A DNA stretch of 22,279 nt, taken from assembly GCA_910588025.1 (NCBI GenBank), contig CAJUQG010000022.1, positions 1 through 22,279 on the forward strand, given 5' to 3'. This document shows positions 14,715 to 21,813 of this stretch, piece by piece. Under the pieces are notes generated by a model. It saw only the letters and a list, made by a program, of their open reading frames with translations, was not told where the DNA came from and made no database searches. The position numbers and the translations under genes are program-made. The stretch is from an uncultured Bacilli bacterium. GTDB lineage: Bacteria > Bacillota_I > Bacilli_A > RF39 > UBA660. Numbering within the stretch: the first letter of the stretch is position 1; every line of letters begins with the position of its first letter.

Positions 14715-16255
14715 TTTTTATCAATCACTTTCTTTATAAAAGAATACAACACTTTATCCTTTTTTTCTAATAATTTTGGATTTTTATAATAATACTTTAC
14801 TCCTTCTGAAAAATACTCTTGAGCATATTCTAAATTTAGTTTTCCAAGCAAATTAAAACCACCATTATATATTCTGGTTTGATATCTGCTTATAAAATCA
14901 GAATAATCCTTTAACACATAATATTTTCCACCTGCTTTTGACCTTATCTTCATGAAATCTTTTCTGGTATATTTTTTGAATTTATTCAAAATTATTTTAT
15001 CGTACACAATTTGTTCTTCTTTAGTAAAATTCCACTGTAATCTATGTGCAAGTTCATGGATCAAACTATATTCATCTGATAATGTACCTAAACTAATATT
15101 TCCTGTTTCTAAGTCAAAACAACTATGTTTTTCTTTTATTGAATTTATTTTTGCACCTTTAGTTCTTTCATAAAATGTTTCAGATATCATCATTCTGGTA
15201 TTTTTTACAACTTCATTCAATTCTTTTTTGCGTTCCCAGTGTTGTTTTTGATCCTCATATAATCTAATATTATCTTCATCTAAAGAACCTGTTATTAATC
15301 TTTCGCATCTATGAATATTATTGTTAATCCAGTTCAATTTTTCTTGATATTGTTGCATTGTCTTTTCAGTCGGGCCATGTTCATCAAATTCTATATCATC
15401 CATATCCTTATAGTATGTTGGCAATGAATGTTCACATCTTGGATGAAAGAAACCTTGTGCCATTGCTTCACTTAACAGAGGATATTTACCATCTTTTTTA
15501 CTTCCACCAGAATAAACGTCATCTATAAGAACTTTACCTTCCCATTTAGCACATTTTTCACACGCAGTATTATGTCTTGTGGGTCTTACTAGATGTTCTC
15601 CTATTTCTTGTCTAAACTGACCTTCTCCAATCAGTTGTGCTCTTGTATTAGCGGTTCTTACCGCCATATCACAATAATCAGCTGTATTAACTCTTCTACC
15701 ATTTTTATATTCAATACAATTGATTCCAGCATTTAAAAAATCCTTTGTTGCCATGTCAATTGCTTTTGTTGGAGATACAACTCCGTGATTGCTAAACATA
15801 ACAACTTTCGATATTACTTTTCTATATTGATCATCAAGCATTCTTAAAGCTCCATAATTAGCATTTTGGGTGCCGTTTTGAATTTCTTGTATAAGCCCAA
15901 CTAACTTCTTATCATTTAATTTAAAAAAGCTATGAGAAAGATTTATATTACCTTTATATTTATCTCCCATAACTTTTTTATATTTTTTTAATTCTCTTCG
16001 TGAGCCTTGTTTTAATTCATTTTGTAATTGTTTAGAAATGTCTTTGCTTAATCCTTTTGTATAACTTCCTACAATAGATTTATTGCTATGTTGAAATCTT
16101 TTCATTTCTTTTAAAGTTTCAGCTTGCCATTGTGTAAAATTGAATCCTGTTTTTTCTTCTTCTTTTAAATGTCTTGAAAGAGTTCGTTTCATTGATGAAA
16201 TTAATTCTAATTCCATTTCACGATATATTTCTTTTAAGTTCAACTTATTCTTCAT
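14711..16255 (-). CDS. MuF-like minor head protein fused to a zincin-like metallopeptidase domain
   Basis: A 514-residue protein. Residues 1-285 match the Phage_min_cap2/MuF-like minor capsid type: a helical start, AVRTANTRAQLIGEGQ (198-213), and the signature HNTACEKCAKWEGKV (228-242; C232, C235) with HPRCEH (271-276). Such proteins sit inside the head at the portal. Residues 295-350 are helical linker. Residues 360-514 form an extra domain with a zinc-protease motif HELAH (400-404) and a downstream YAQEYFSEG (478-485) that supplies a possible third ligand (E480 or E484), as in anthrax lethal-factor-type zincins. This suggests an injected or packaged effector protease. It overlaps the portal gene by 11 bases. 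The substrate is unknown. Confidence 0.82.
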   Translation of the reverse strand: MKNKLNLKEIYREMELELISSMKRTLSRHLKEEEKTGFNFTQWQAETLKEMKRFQHSNKSIVGSYTKGLSKDISKQLQNELKQGSRRELKKYKKVMGDKYKGNINLSHSFFKLNDKKLVGLIQEIQNGTQNANYGALRMLDDQYRKVISKVVMFSNHGVVSPTKAIDMATKDFLNAGINCIEYKNGRRVNTADYCDMAVRTANTRAQLIGEGQFRQEIGEHLVRPTRHNTACEKCAKWEGKVLIDDVYSGGSKKDGKYPLLSEAMAQGFFHPRCEHSLPTYYKDMDDIEFDEHGPTEKTMQQYQEKLNWINNNIHRCERLITGSLDEDNIRLYEDQKQHWERKKELNEVVKNTRMMISETFYERTKGAKINSIKEKHSCFDLETGNISLGTLSDEYSLIHELAHRLQWNFTKEEQIVYDKIILNKFKKYTRKDFMKIRSKAGGKYYVLKDYSDFISRYQTRIYNGGFNLLGKLNLEYAQEYFSEGVKYYYKNPKLLEKKDKVLYSFIKKVIDKK

Positions 16256-17756
16256 TTATCTCTTCATCTTCATTATCATGCAAATTAAAACCATCTAGAT
16301 TAACTGAGGGTTCTTCTGTCCGAACAATTCCCAACTCATTCTTGATTCTTTCAACTTCTTCTTGTTTCCATTCTTCCGTTTTGGAATCTCCATATAGTTC
16401 GTCAACCATAGTCTCAACTGATACGATATTACTTGTTCTCGCTTTTGCCATTGTTTCAATTTGTGCGTCAAATGATGGACTATTATATTCTCCAAATTTA
16501 ACCTTAATTTCTGGAATATCAGGTATATTCTTATTATTTAATATAAATTGAAATTGGTATGCTACTGTAACTACTTTAGGTATAAAAGCGTTTAAAGCTT
16601 TTATTATCTTACCCCTTGTATACATCGTCGTTTTTTCCATTTGTCTTTCATAAGAAGCATTTGCATCCGTTATTTTTTTATTATCAATTCCAAGCGTTGC
16701 AGGACTTATAATACCTTGCAGACATAAATCTAAGTATGTGATATAAGATTGAAGATAATTTTCAGTAGGAATTTGTGCTTGTTCTACAACTATCTTATTA
16801 CTTGTATTAGTTTCTGTTAAATTATCATCAGTCATCATGTATTGATTATCATATGGATTTGGCAACAAAGTTTCTCCTGTATTAAAATCTCGTGGACATA
16901 ACGATTCAGGAATGTATTTCATAGCCCTACCTTGTCTTACCGCTTCTATCCATTGTGATATTACTTCATCAAAGCTATCAAGTGAATCATACTTTGTTTC
17001 AAATATTGATGAACCTCTACCTAGATATCTTTTAGATTTATTTATCATACAAGGAACTGCTAACATAACGGTATTATTAAAAGTAATATTCTTCAATTCT
17101 TTTAATTGCTCTATTGTATTTAAAGGAACAAGTTCGTCATTATCGTACAATTCATATTGGATATAACCATAGCCACGTTTTTCTATTAAGTGATATATCT
17201 TTTTATCTTTCTCATAATAGAAATTAAAATCAATTTCATATAGTTTTTTATTTTTATATTTGAAATCTACATTTTCACTAGACATCCATTCAAGATTTAT
17301 TCTTTTCAGAATCGGATCATATAAATACCTTACTGCCCCATCTCCAATTGCTAGACTATCTGTAATTACTTCTTCTAATAAATCATCAAACAAATCATTA
17401 TTATTTTCATCTTTACTTATAGATTCCCAATAGTCAATTATTTGAGTATCATCTGTTTCAATTCCGTTATAATCATTAATTACGATATCAGATAATTTGT
17501 TAACAATAATAGATGGCAACCCACTATGTGATTTCTTTATTTCCATTCCAGCAGTTGATATACTTCCCCAAAAAGTATTCTCATATCCTTCTAATTGCCT
17601 ATGCAATGAGGATAATTCAAATGGGTCACCTCTAAGCCATACGCGATTTATTGCACACATTGTTCTAAAATCCTTGTTTTCATAAACCACCAAATTTTGA
17701 GGCGTTGATGGTCTTATGTCTAACCATGTCTTTATCATTTCTTTAATCTTTCCCAT
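16245..17756 (-). CDS. Portal protein
   Basis: A 503-residue protein between the large terminase and the MuF-like gene, the canonical portal position. It resembles SPP1 gp6-like portals: an N-terminal clip-proximal region, INLEWMSSENVDFKYKNKKLYEIDF in the wing region split here at about residues 165-190, and a helical stem with SYITYLDLCLQGIISPATLG near 335-355. A C-terminal crown ends in the acidic tail NEDEEINEE. Twelve copies would form the DNA channel and bind terminase and the gp6-like adaptor. It starts 4 bases after the terminase stop, with GAGGAAG and AAAGG just upstream. Confidence 0.82.
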   Translation of the reverse strand: MGKIKEMIKTWLDIRPSTPQNLVVYENKDFRTMCAINRVWLRGDPFELSSLHRQLEGYENTFWGSISTAGMEIKKSHSGLPSIIVNKLSDIVINDYNGIETDDTQIIDYWESISKDENNNDLFDDLLEEVITDSLAIGDGAVRYLYDPILKRINLEWMSSENVDFKYKNKKLYEIDFNFYYEKDKKIYHLIEKRGYGYIQYELYDNDELVPLNTIEQLKELKNITFNNTVMLAVPCMINKSKRYLGRGSSIFETKYDSLDSFDEVISQWIEAVRQGRAMKYIPESLCPRDFNTGETLLPNPYDNQYMMTDDNLTETNTSNKIVVEQAQIPTENYLQSYITYLDLCLQGIISPATLGIDNKKITDANASYERQMEKTTMYTRGKIIKALNAFIPKVVTVAYQFQFILNNKNIPDIPEIKVKFGEYNSPSFDAQIETMAKARTSNIVSVETMVDELYGDSKTEEWKQEEVERIKNELGIVRTEEPSVNLDGFNLHDNEDEEINEE

Positions 17757-17760
17757 CCTT

Positions 17761-19179
17761 TCATCTTCCTCTCTTTATGTCATATTCTAAAGTTTCATCT
17801 TTTGTATTATCTTTAATAAAATGTTTGATTAATTCCCAATTTCCTATCATTTTCTTAAACGGTAACCAACCATATTGCCCACCTTGGATACTATGATCAT
17901 TTCCATCTTCTAGATCACCATCTTCTGTAAAACTATAAGTATTTAATTCATGTATAAAGTTCTTACATTCATCTACAACTAAAAAATCGCAGGTCTTCAT
18001 CCACGATTGTTGTAATTGAACTCTTATTAAATTAGGCGTTTTTTTCCAAGCCGGAACAAATTGATAAATACAATGACTCATTCTCTTAAACTTTTGTCCT
18101 TCACTTATCGTTCCTGCGTCTGCAGAATCAATAAAAATATAAGTCAATTTATTTATATTCCATAATAACTTACATTTTTCTGCAAATTCTATTGTTCTAG
18201 GAATGACATCACTTGGAGCAAATGGTATTTCTCTATTTCTATTATTATCTATTTGTTCTTCAAGCACGACACACTTTCTATCTTCTGTAATTCCAATTAA
18301 AGTAAAGGTTAATTTGTCATGTGATTTTTTAGAATATGAAGTATCAACTCCAATAGCATATCGAATAAAATTCATATTCAGTGCTTGAGTTCTTGTAATA
18401 ATATTTTCTTTTCTTAAATCAAATACTAATCCTGTTGCTTTTCCTCTCAAACCTTGAATCTTATTTTTATATAATTTTGACCCTTTAGGAACTGATTCTA
18501 TTATTTGATTTTTCTTTTCTTTTGTTAAGCTAGCATTATGATCAAAGCTAAAGTACCACCAAGTCCAATCTGCAATTTGTTCTTCATTTAACATATCAAG
18601 TAATTCCTGAGGTCCATCATTTTTGTACTTTTCAATAGGTCTAGCATGATTTACATACTCTATATAGCATTCTTTGTTTGGGTCATCTGGATTCATAGTA
18701 CAAAGTTTATAGTCAGCACGCATAAATGATTCTCGAACAAAATCCATATCAGCTATATTAAACTCATCTATGAATAATCCATAACATTGCCCACCCAAAG
18801 CTTTTTTCCAACGTTTAACATTGTCATATCCAAGAATATAGATTATCTTTACTCCATTCTGAGTATGAAATAAAATATGTGGCATTCTAATATTGCCAGC
18901 ACCACTCGAATGATACTCAATACAACCACCTTGATTATAATCTCCAAATACTTCAATCAAGCCATTATCTGCATTGATAATATTTTTTTCAATAGTTCCT
19001 AAATCGAGCCCTGCTATAATGCTTGGCTTTGTTCCAGTATAATTCATTATCTTAAACATGAACTTTGGAACAGCTACTGTTGTCTTTCCTGCTGCAGTGG
19101 TACCTTCTAAAAACTCGCAACTACATTCATACTTCAGAAAATCTAAATACTTTTCGCTTAAAGGAAAAACATCATTCAT
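17761..19179 (-). CDS. terL: Terminase large subunit
   Basis: A 472-residue DNA-packaging motor. The ATPase part shows a Walker A-like GTTAAGKTT at about residues 26-34, Walker B LFIDEF with the catalytic acidic pair near 138-139, and a coupling motif TMNPDDP near 161-167. The nuclease part (from about 275) has IGVDTSYSKKSHDK, with an Asp at about 279, a second in IFIDSADAG at about 351, and a late acidic cluster in EDGNDHS. I start at the ATG at 19179 because AGGTGG lies 6 bases upstream; a GTG at 19188 is in frame. It overlaps the small-subunit stop by 8 bases. Confidence 0.88.
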   Translation of the reverse strand: MNDVFPLSEKYLDFLKYECSCEFLEGTTAAGKTTVAVPKFMFKIMNYTGTKPSIIAGLDLGTIEKNIINADNGLIEVFGDYNQGGCIEYHSSGAGNIRMPHILFHTQNGVKIIYILGYDNVKRWKKALGGQCYGLFIDEFNIADMDFVRESFMRADYKLCTMNPDDPNKECYIEYVNHARPIEKYKNDGPQELLDMLNEEQIADWTWWYFSFDHNASLTKEKKNQIIESVPKGSKLYKNKIQGLRGKATGLVFDLRKENIITRTQALNMNFIRYAIGVDTSYSKKSHDKLTFTLIGITEDRKCVVLEEQIDNNRNREIPFAPSDVIPRTIEFAEKCKLLWNINKLTYIFIDSADAGTISEGQKFKRMSHCIYQFVPAWKKTPNLIRVQLQQSWMKTCDFLVVDECKNFIHELNTYSFTEDGDLEDGNDHSIQGGQYGWLPFKKMIGNWELIKHFIKDNTKDETLEYDIKRGR

Positions 19180-19636
19180 TCTTGCCACCTAATTGTTTAT
19201 TGATTGATTCTAATACTTTTGTAGCTTTAGGATTATGAACTTCAATTGTCTGTTTATAGCTATTATCCATTTTATTTAAAGTATCTAAAGCCATGATCTT
19301 TATTTTTAATTTAGATGATACATCCTGTTCAATTGTTTTCTGGTTTCCATCTTTATCAGTTACAATCATAGAAACTTTTTCTTTGATTTCTCCATTAACA
19401 ACTTTAGATAACCATTTCATACGTTCTTTAGCACTCATTATTGATTGATCTTCTAGTTTTTTTGCAAGTTCTTCATACCTCGCCCTAATCTCTTCCTGTT
19501 TAAATAATAATGAAGCTTTGTCATCAATAGTTTTATCTTTCATTTTACTAGCATTGTAACTGTTCTTGTAAGCTTCTCTTTGAGACATACCATTGATTAA
19601 GTTTTGCACAAATTTTTCTTGTTTTATTGTTAGCAT
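19172..19636 (-). CDS. terS: Terminase small subunit
   Basis: A 154-residue protein with the Terminase_2-type opening: MLTIKQEKFVQNLINGMSQ followed by REAYKNSY and a helix-turn-helix-like segment through about residue 60 (DKASLLFKQEEIRARYEEL). The middle (65-130) is helical and oligomerising, and the C-terminus contacts the large subunit. The protein binds the packaging site on phage DNA and loads the large subunit. Its ribosome site is weak (AGGTTGAG, 3 bases before ATG). It precedes and overlaps terL. The packaging site (cos or pac) is probably within or near this gene, but no cos site can be seen. Confidence 0.82.
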   Translation of the reverse strand: MLTIKQEKFVQNLINGMSQREAYKNSYNASKMKDKTIDDKASLLFKQEEIRARYEELAKKLEDQSIMSAKERMKWLSKVVNGEIKEKVSMIVTDKDGNQKTIEQDVSSKLKIKIMALDTLNKMDNSYKQTIEVHNPKATKVLESINKQLGGKNE

Positions 19637-19651
19637 ATCTCAACCTACTTT

Positions 19652-19741
19652 CTACTTTTTATTATTACTAATGCATCCTATACACGCTAGAATTAATAAT
19701 GTTGCACAAATTGTTACTGTTATTATTACTGCATCGCTCAT
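19652..19741 (-). CDS. 29-residue single-pass membrane micro-protein
   Basis: The frame reads MSDAVIITVTICATLLILAC then IGCISNNKK: one transmembrane helix at about residues 4-23 and a short basic C-terminus. The ATG overlaps the preceding stop (ATGA) and has AAGGAG 8 bases upstream, so translation signals are good. It lies 15 bases before the small terminase gene. A role in lysis timing or as a membrane modulator is possible, but nothing identifies it. The coupling, ribosome site and clean helix make it more than a chance frame. Confidence 0.6.
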   Translation of the reverse strand: MSDAVIITVTICATLLILACIGCISNNKK

Positions 19742-19884
19742 TCTTCTTTCTCCTTTTTCAAAACCAATTTGTATTCTTCTTCTACTTCAATGATCTCTTG
19801 CTCTATCTGTTGTTTTCTTTTTTGTAAAAATGCTCGTAGATATTCTAGTTGTTCTCTACGAGTTAAAGGCCTGTAATCATTCAT
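19738..19884 (-). CDS. 48-residue coiled-coil micro-protein upstream of terminase
   Basis: The frame starts MNDYRPLTRREQLEYLRAFL and continues as a highly charged helix (KRKQQIEQEIIEVEEEYKLV), a probable coiled coil. The start at 19884 follows no strong ribosome site; GATGTTGA precedes it. It ends with a 4-base overlap into the membrane micro-gene. This slot often holds small unknown genes or an HNH nuclease in related phages; no HNH residues are present. Function is unknown. Confidence 0.6.
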   Translation of the reverse strand: MNDYRPLTRREQLEYLRAFLQKRKQQIEQEIIEVEEEYKLVLKKEKEE

Positions 19885-19908
19885 TCAACATCATTCTTTC
19901 TTATTTTC

Positions 19909-19997
19909 GACTACAACGCGCTAAAACTATATGAAACTTGGCAATGGTTGATCTTTGGAAACTAATATAGACTCGGAGGTGTTTTAGTTTTGTAGTC
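19909..19997. repeat. Long imperfect inverted repeat (structured leader candidate)
   Basis: GACTACAA (19909-19916) pairs with TTGTAGTC (19990-19997) over 8 bp, and CTAAAAC (19921-19927) with GTTTTAG (19981-19987) over 7 bp. TATAT (19928-19932) with ATATA (19965-19969) may add an inner helix. The RNA would be a stem of two perfect helices split by a small internal loop. It lies between the terminator at 20004 and the first micro-gene, so it would head the packaging mRNA if a promoter fires here. No good -35/-10 pair is seen; a TATATT lies inside the repeat. Confidence 0.55.
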
Positions 19998-20003
19998 AAG
20001 AAT

Positions 20004-20030
20004 AAAAAAAGAACCTATTTTTAAGTTCTA
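20004..20030 (-). terminator. Terminator ending the tRNA and structured-RNA transcript
   Basis: On the minus strand AGAAC (20029-20025), a 10-base loop and GTTCT (20014-20010) form a 5-bp stem followed by seven T residues (20010-20004, one shared with the stem). It follows both tRNA genes and precedes the packaging genes. The same AGAACTT can alternatively pair with the 5' part of the structured RNA (20541-20547). Confidence 0.6.
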
Positions 20031-20170
20031 ATATAAACAAAATGGCGATCCAACAGAAAATTTGCACTTCTGTAATAAATGCTACTTGTTTCGAACCTTT
20101 CACATCTATCTCAGCTAACATCAATATAATATTACGTACTATTATATATATTTGTCTCTGATGGACCATA

Positions 20171-20246
20171 TGGTTGCTTGTGTGGGATTTGAACCCAATC
20201 CTCCAGGTTATGAGCCTAGTATGCTAACTGTTACACTACACAAGCG
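20171..20246 (-). tRNA. tRNA-Met (anticodon CAU)
   Basis: A cloverleaf on the minus strand: acceptor GCTTGTG against CACAAGC, D arm GTGT/GCAT, anticodon stem CTAGG/CCTGG with loop CTCATAA (anticodon CAU), and T loop TTCAAAT. An encoded ACCA ends at 20171. In one register the acceptor is a perfect 7 bp with a 4-bp T stem. In the other, the 5' base is C facing A72, an initiator-tRNA feature, with a 5-bp T stem containing one mismatch. The anticodon stem lacks the three G-C pairs of initiators. A lysidine-modified tRNA-Ile cannot be excluded. It lies 3 bases after the tRNA-Ile gene. Confidence 0.82.
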
Positions 20247-20249
20247 ATT

Positions 20250-20326
20250 TGGTAGGCAAAGATGGACTTGAACCACCGACCAATCGTGTATAAGACGAGC
20301 ACTCTAACCAACTGAGTTATTTGCCT
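20250..20326 (-). tRNA. tRNA-Ile (anticodon UAU)
   Basis: A clean 77-base cloverleaf on the minus strand with encoded CCA: acceptor AGGCAAA/TTTGCCT (7 bp), D arm ACTC/GAGT, anticodon stem CTCGT/ACGAT with loop CTTATAC, and T arm GGTGG-TTCAAGT-CCATC. Anticodon UAU reads the AUA codon directly; most bacteria use a lysidine-modified CAU tRNA for it. AUA is frequent in this A+T-rich phage. It is directly preceded by a small hairpin (20327-20341) and followed by the tRNA-Met gene, so both are probably cut from one transcript. Confidence 0.9.
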
Positions 20327-20567
20327 GTATCTAATAGATACTACACCGATAATAATGCTGTGATACTGACGGGAGAGGAGTTTCCCCCGACTGCCATAGG
20401 AATCTATACAAGCTCCGCCTAACCCGTCCTTATATGCGCACTGAACATCTTTCCGTCGAAAGATAGTTTAAGGCTCCTATCCGCTCATACATTACTATCA
20501 GTGTACTACCTATTAAAGGTAGCTTGTGGAATATTTGTAGAGAACTTCTAATCGTTCCCATGATAAC

Positions 20568-20600
20568 ATTTTAGCATCATGACCATGACATCAACATGAC
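20568..20600 (-). promoter_or_regulatory. Candidate late promoter with three CATGAC repeats
   Basis: On the minus strand an extended -10 box TGC-TAAAAT occupies 20576-20568. A weak -35 (TTGATG, 20594-20589) lies 15 bases upstream, shorter than the usual 17. Three copies of CATGAC (plus strand 20578, 20584, 20595) overlap the spacer and -35. A start near 20560 would give the structured RNA. It lies just after the ArpU-like gene, so a weak promoter with repeated sites fits activation by that regulator (inference). Confidence 0.45.
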
Positions 20601-20623
20601 AAGTTGCTATTTTTCTCATTTTT

Positions 20624-21070
20624 TTATGAATTTAAATACTTATCATAAATCCTATGAGCTTGTCTTGCACTAAAACCTGTTGCTTCTCCAATAACTTCCC
20701 AAGTTCTAGGGTTTCCACCATGTTCACTAGCATATTTTTCATCTTCTCTTAATATTATAACTTCGGCATCTTTTTTGTTGGCTAGTGCAATGCTCTTTAT
20801 TCTCTTAATGATTAGTGACTCATAACTATTAATCGACTGTAACAAGGAAGTTATCTTAATGTCTAAATCTTCATCTTTGATTACATAATGAGCAAACTTA
20901 TCAAAAGAGGTATGCGATTGGTCTACAATAATATCTTTGATAGCTATTGATTGTGGTTGTGTTCTTTGATAGTTAATTTTTTTATTTGTCAGTATAGTGT
21001 CTAAATCATCATTTAAATCTCTTAAGATCTTTTTTACTTCTCTAATTGTTAGTTTTTTCTCTAGTATCAT
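20624..21070 (-). CDS. ArpU/RinA-type late transcription regulator
   Basis: A 148-residue protein. The C-terminal half (about 105-148) is a helix-turn-helix resembling sigma-70 region 4: TWEVIGEATGFSARQAHRIY near residues 122-141. The N-terminal half is helical and charged (KKLTIREVKKILRDLNDDLD). ArpU- and RinA-type proteins switch on late genes in Firmicutes phages and typically sit right before the packaging module, as here. A longer frame starts at 21118 but lacks support; the ATG at 21070 has AGGAGG 4 bases upstream, overlapping the stop of the preceding gene. No DNA target is proven; the CATGAC repeats just downstream are candidates. Confidence 0.75.
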   Translation of the reverse strand: MILEKKLTIREVKKILRDLNDDLDTILTNKKINYQRTQPQSIAIKDIIVDQSHTSFDKFAHYVIKDEDLDIKITSLLQSINSYESLIIKRIKSIALANKKDAEVIILREDEKYASEHGGNPRTWEVIGEATGFSARQAHRIYDKYLNS

Positions 21071-21078
21071 ATAACCTC

Positions 21079-21417
21079 CTACAAAGAATGAACATATACG
21101 AAGATTCCTTTTTTCCACTTCATGTTCTCTAATTCTTCTTGAATTTTCTTTTCAGCCTCTTCTTCTGATAAATCATCTTCAAAATAATTTTCTAGCATAT
21201 ATTCTTCCCACTCTTCTGTATCATCTTTGAATAGCCAATCGCAATCTGTAACATGTGTATAAGAATAATCTAATTCTATGTATTCCTTTATTTTTCCATT
21301 ACTGTTTATTCCGCCAATCCAACAATGAGTATCGTCTTGTACTACGTCAGGTTCTACCCAAGCAAAAATGGGTAAATTTGGATGATCATTTATTAGTTTA
21401 AGTAATTCCTTGTTCAT
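21079..21417 (-). CDS. Acidic hypothetical phage protein
   Basis: A 112-residue strongly acidic protein, with many Trp and Tyr residues: PNLPIFAWVEPDVVQDD near residues 13-29, then WLFKDDTEEWEEYMLENYF and a Glu-rich C-terminal helix. The start at 21417 lies 3 bases after the preceding stop. Similar acidic proteins of unknown function occur in early regions of Firmicutes phages; some acidic phage proteins mimic DNA and inhibit host nucleases, but nothing here shows that specifically. Confidence 0.65.
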   Translation of the reverse strand: MNKELLKLINDHPNLPIFAWVEPDVVQDDTHCWIGGINSNGKIKEYIELDYSYTHVTDCDWLFKDDTEEWEEYMLENYFEDDLSEEEAEKKIQEELENMKWKKGIFVYVHSL

Positions 21418-21420
21418 ATC

Positions 21421-21813
21421 TTACTCTCCTATTTTATAATTCATATTTTCAAATTGTTCTTTAGTTACTATTGACTTGATATCTTCATTTTTAATATGAT
21501 ATGGAAACTTAAACTTTTCATCATTACCAACTATTACGCCAATTTTCTTAGCTTTTTTTAATCTATCGAGTCCATTAAAATGAGTTTCATCAATATATTT
21601 AACACATTCTCCATTCACATAATCTCCAACTTCTATTAAATCAATTATGTTATGACTTGCTTTTAAAATATCTTCTTCGTCAACATAAAATGTTTCATCT
21701 CCCCATTCGTTTGCTATCTCTTTGTTTAAAAGTATGCCTTCATATATTTCATCGATTCTTGCTATTCCTTGACATCGATCAAGTCTTACAAACATCCCAA
21801 CTTCTAGTTTCAT
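21421..21813 (-). CDS. Hypothetical phage protein with two small beta-barrel-like repeats
   Basis: A 130-residue protein with an N-terminal MKLEVGMFVRLDRCQGIARI and a second similar segment IDLIEVGDYVNGECVKYI near 57-74. Both have the EVG-(M/D)-(F/Y)-V pattern of small SH3/KOW-like beta folds, so it may contain two tandem barrels. The C-terminus (YHIKNEDIKSIVTKEQFENM) is common in small Firmicutes phage proteins of unknown role. It starts with a one-base TAATG overlap of the preceding gene. Function is not known to me. Confidence 0.65.
   Translation of the reverse strand: MKLEVGMFVRLDRCQGIARIDEIYEGILLNKEIANEWGDETFYVDEEDILKASHNIIDLIEVGDYVNGECVKYIDETHFNGLDRLKKAKKIGVIVGNDEKFKFPYHIKNEDIKSIVTKEQFENMNYKIGE

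Larger units (their letters stand above)
20004..20560 (-). ncRNA. Large structured RNA with two embedded tRNAs (class unknown)
   Basis: About 550 bases without a protein frame between the ArpU-like gene and the packaging genes, dense in perfect helices on the minus-strand RNA. These include 20521-27 with 20408-14 (7 bp), 20498-20503 with 20439-44 (6 bp), hairpins 20506-22, 20447-64 and 20327-41, and 20423-28 with 20368-73 (6 bp). The last crosses the first, so a pseudoknot is predicted. The 3' part adds hairpins at 20119-63 and 20053-73. A 7-bp match joins the ends (20541-47 with 20023-29). Candidate promoter upstream, terminator downstream. Setting and size recall the GOLLD and ROOL phage RNAs; membership is unproven. 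Confidence 0.6.

Noticed and set aside
16295..16495. Second minus-strand frame inside the portal gene
   Set aside because: It is fully contained in the portal reading frame and has no domain or start signal; it is a frame shadow.
20040..20115. GGTTCGAAAC on the minus strand, suggesting a third tRNA or a tmRNA 3' end
   Set aside because: The T-loop-like piece has no matching acceptor stem, D arm or anticodon arm around it. I treat it as part of the structured RNA only.
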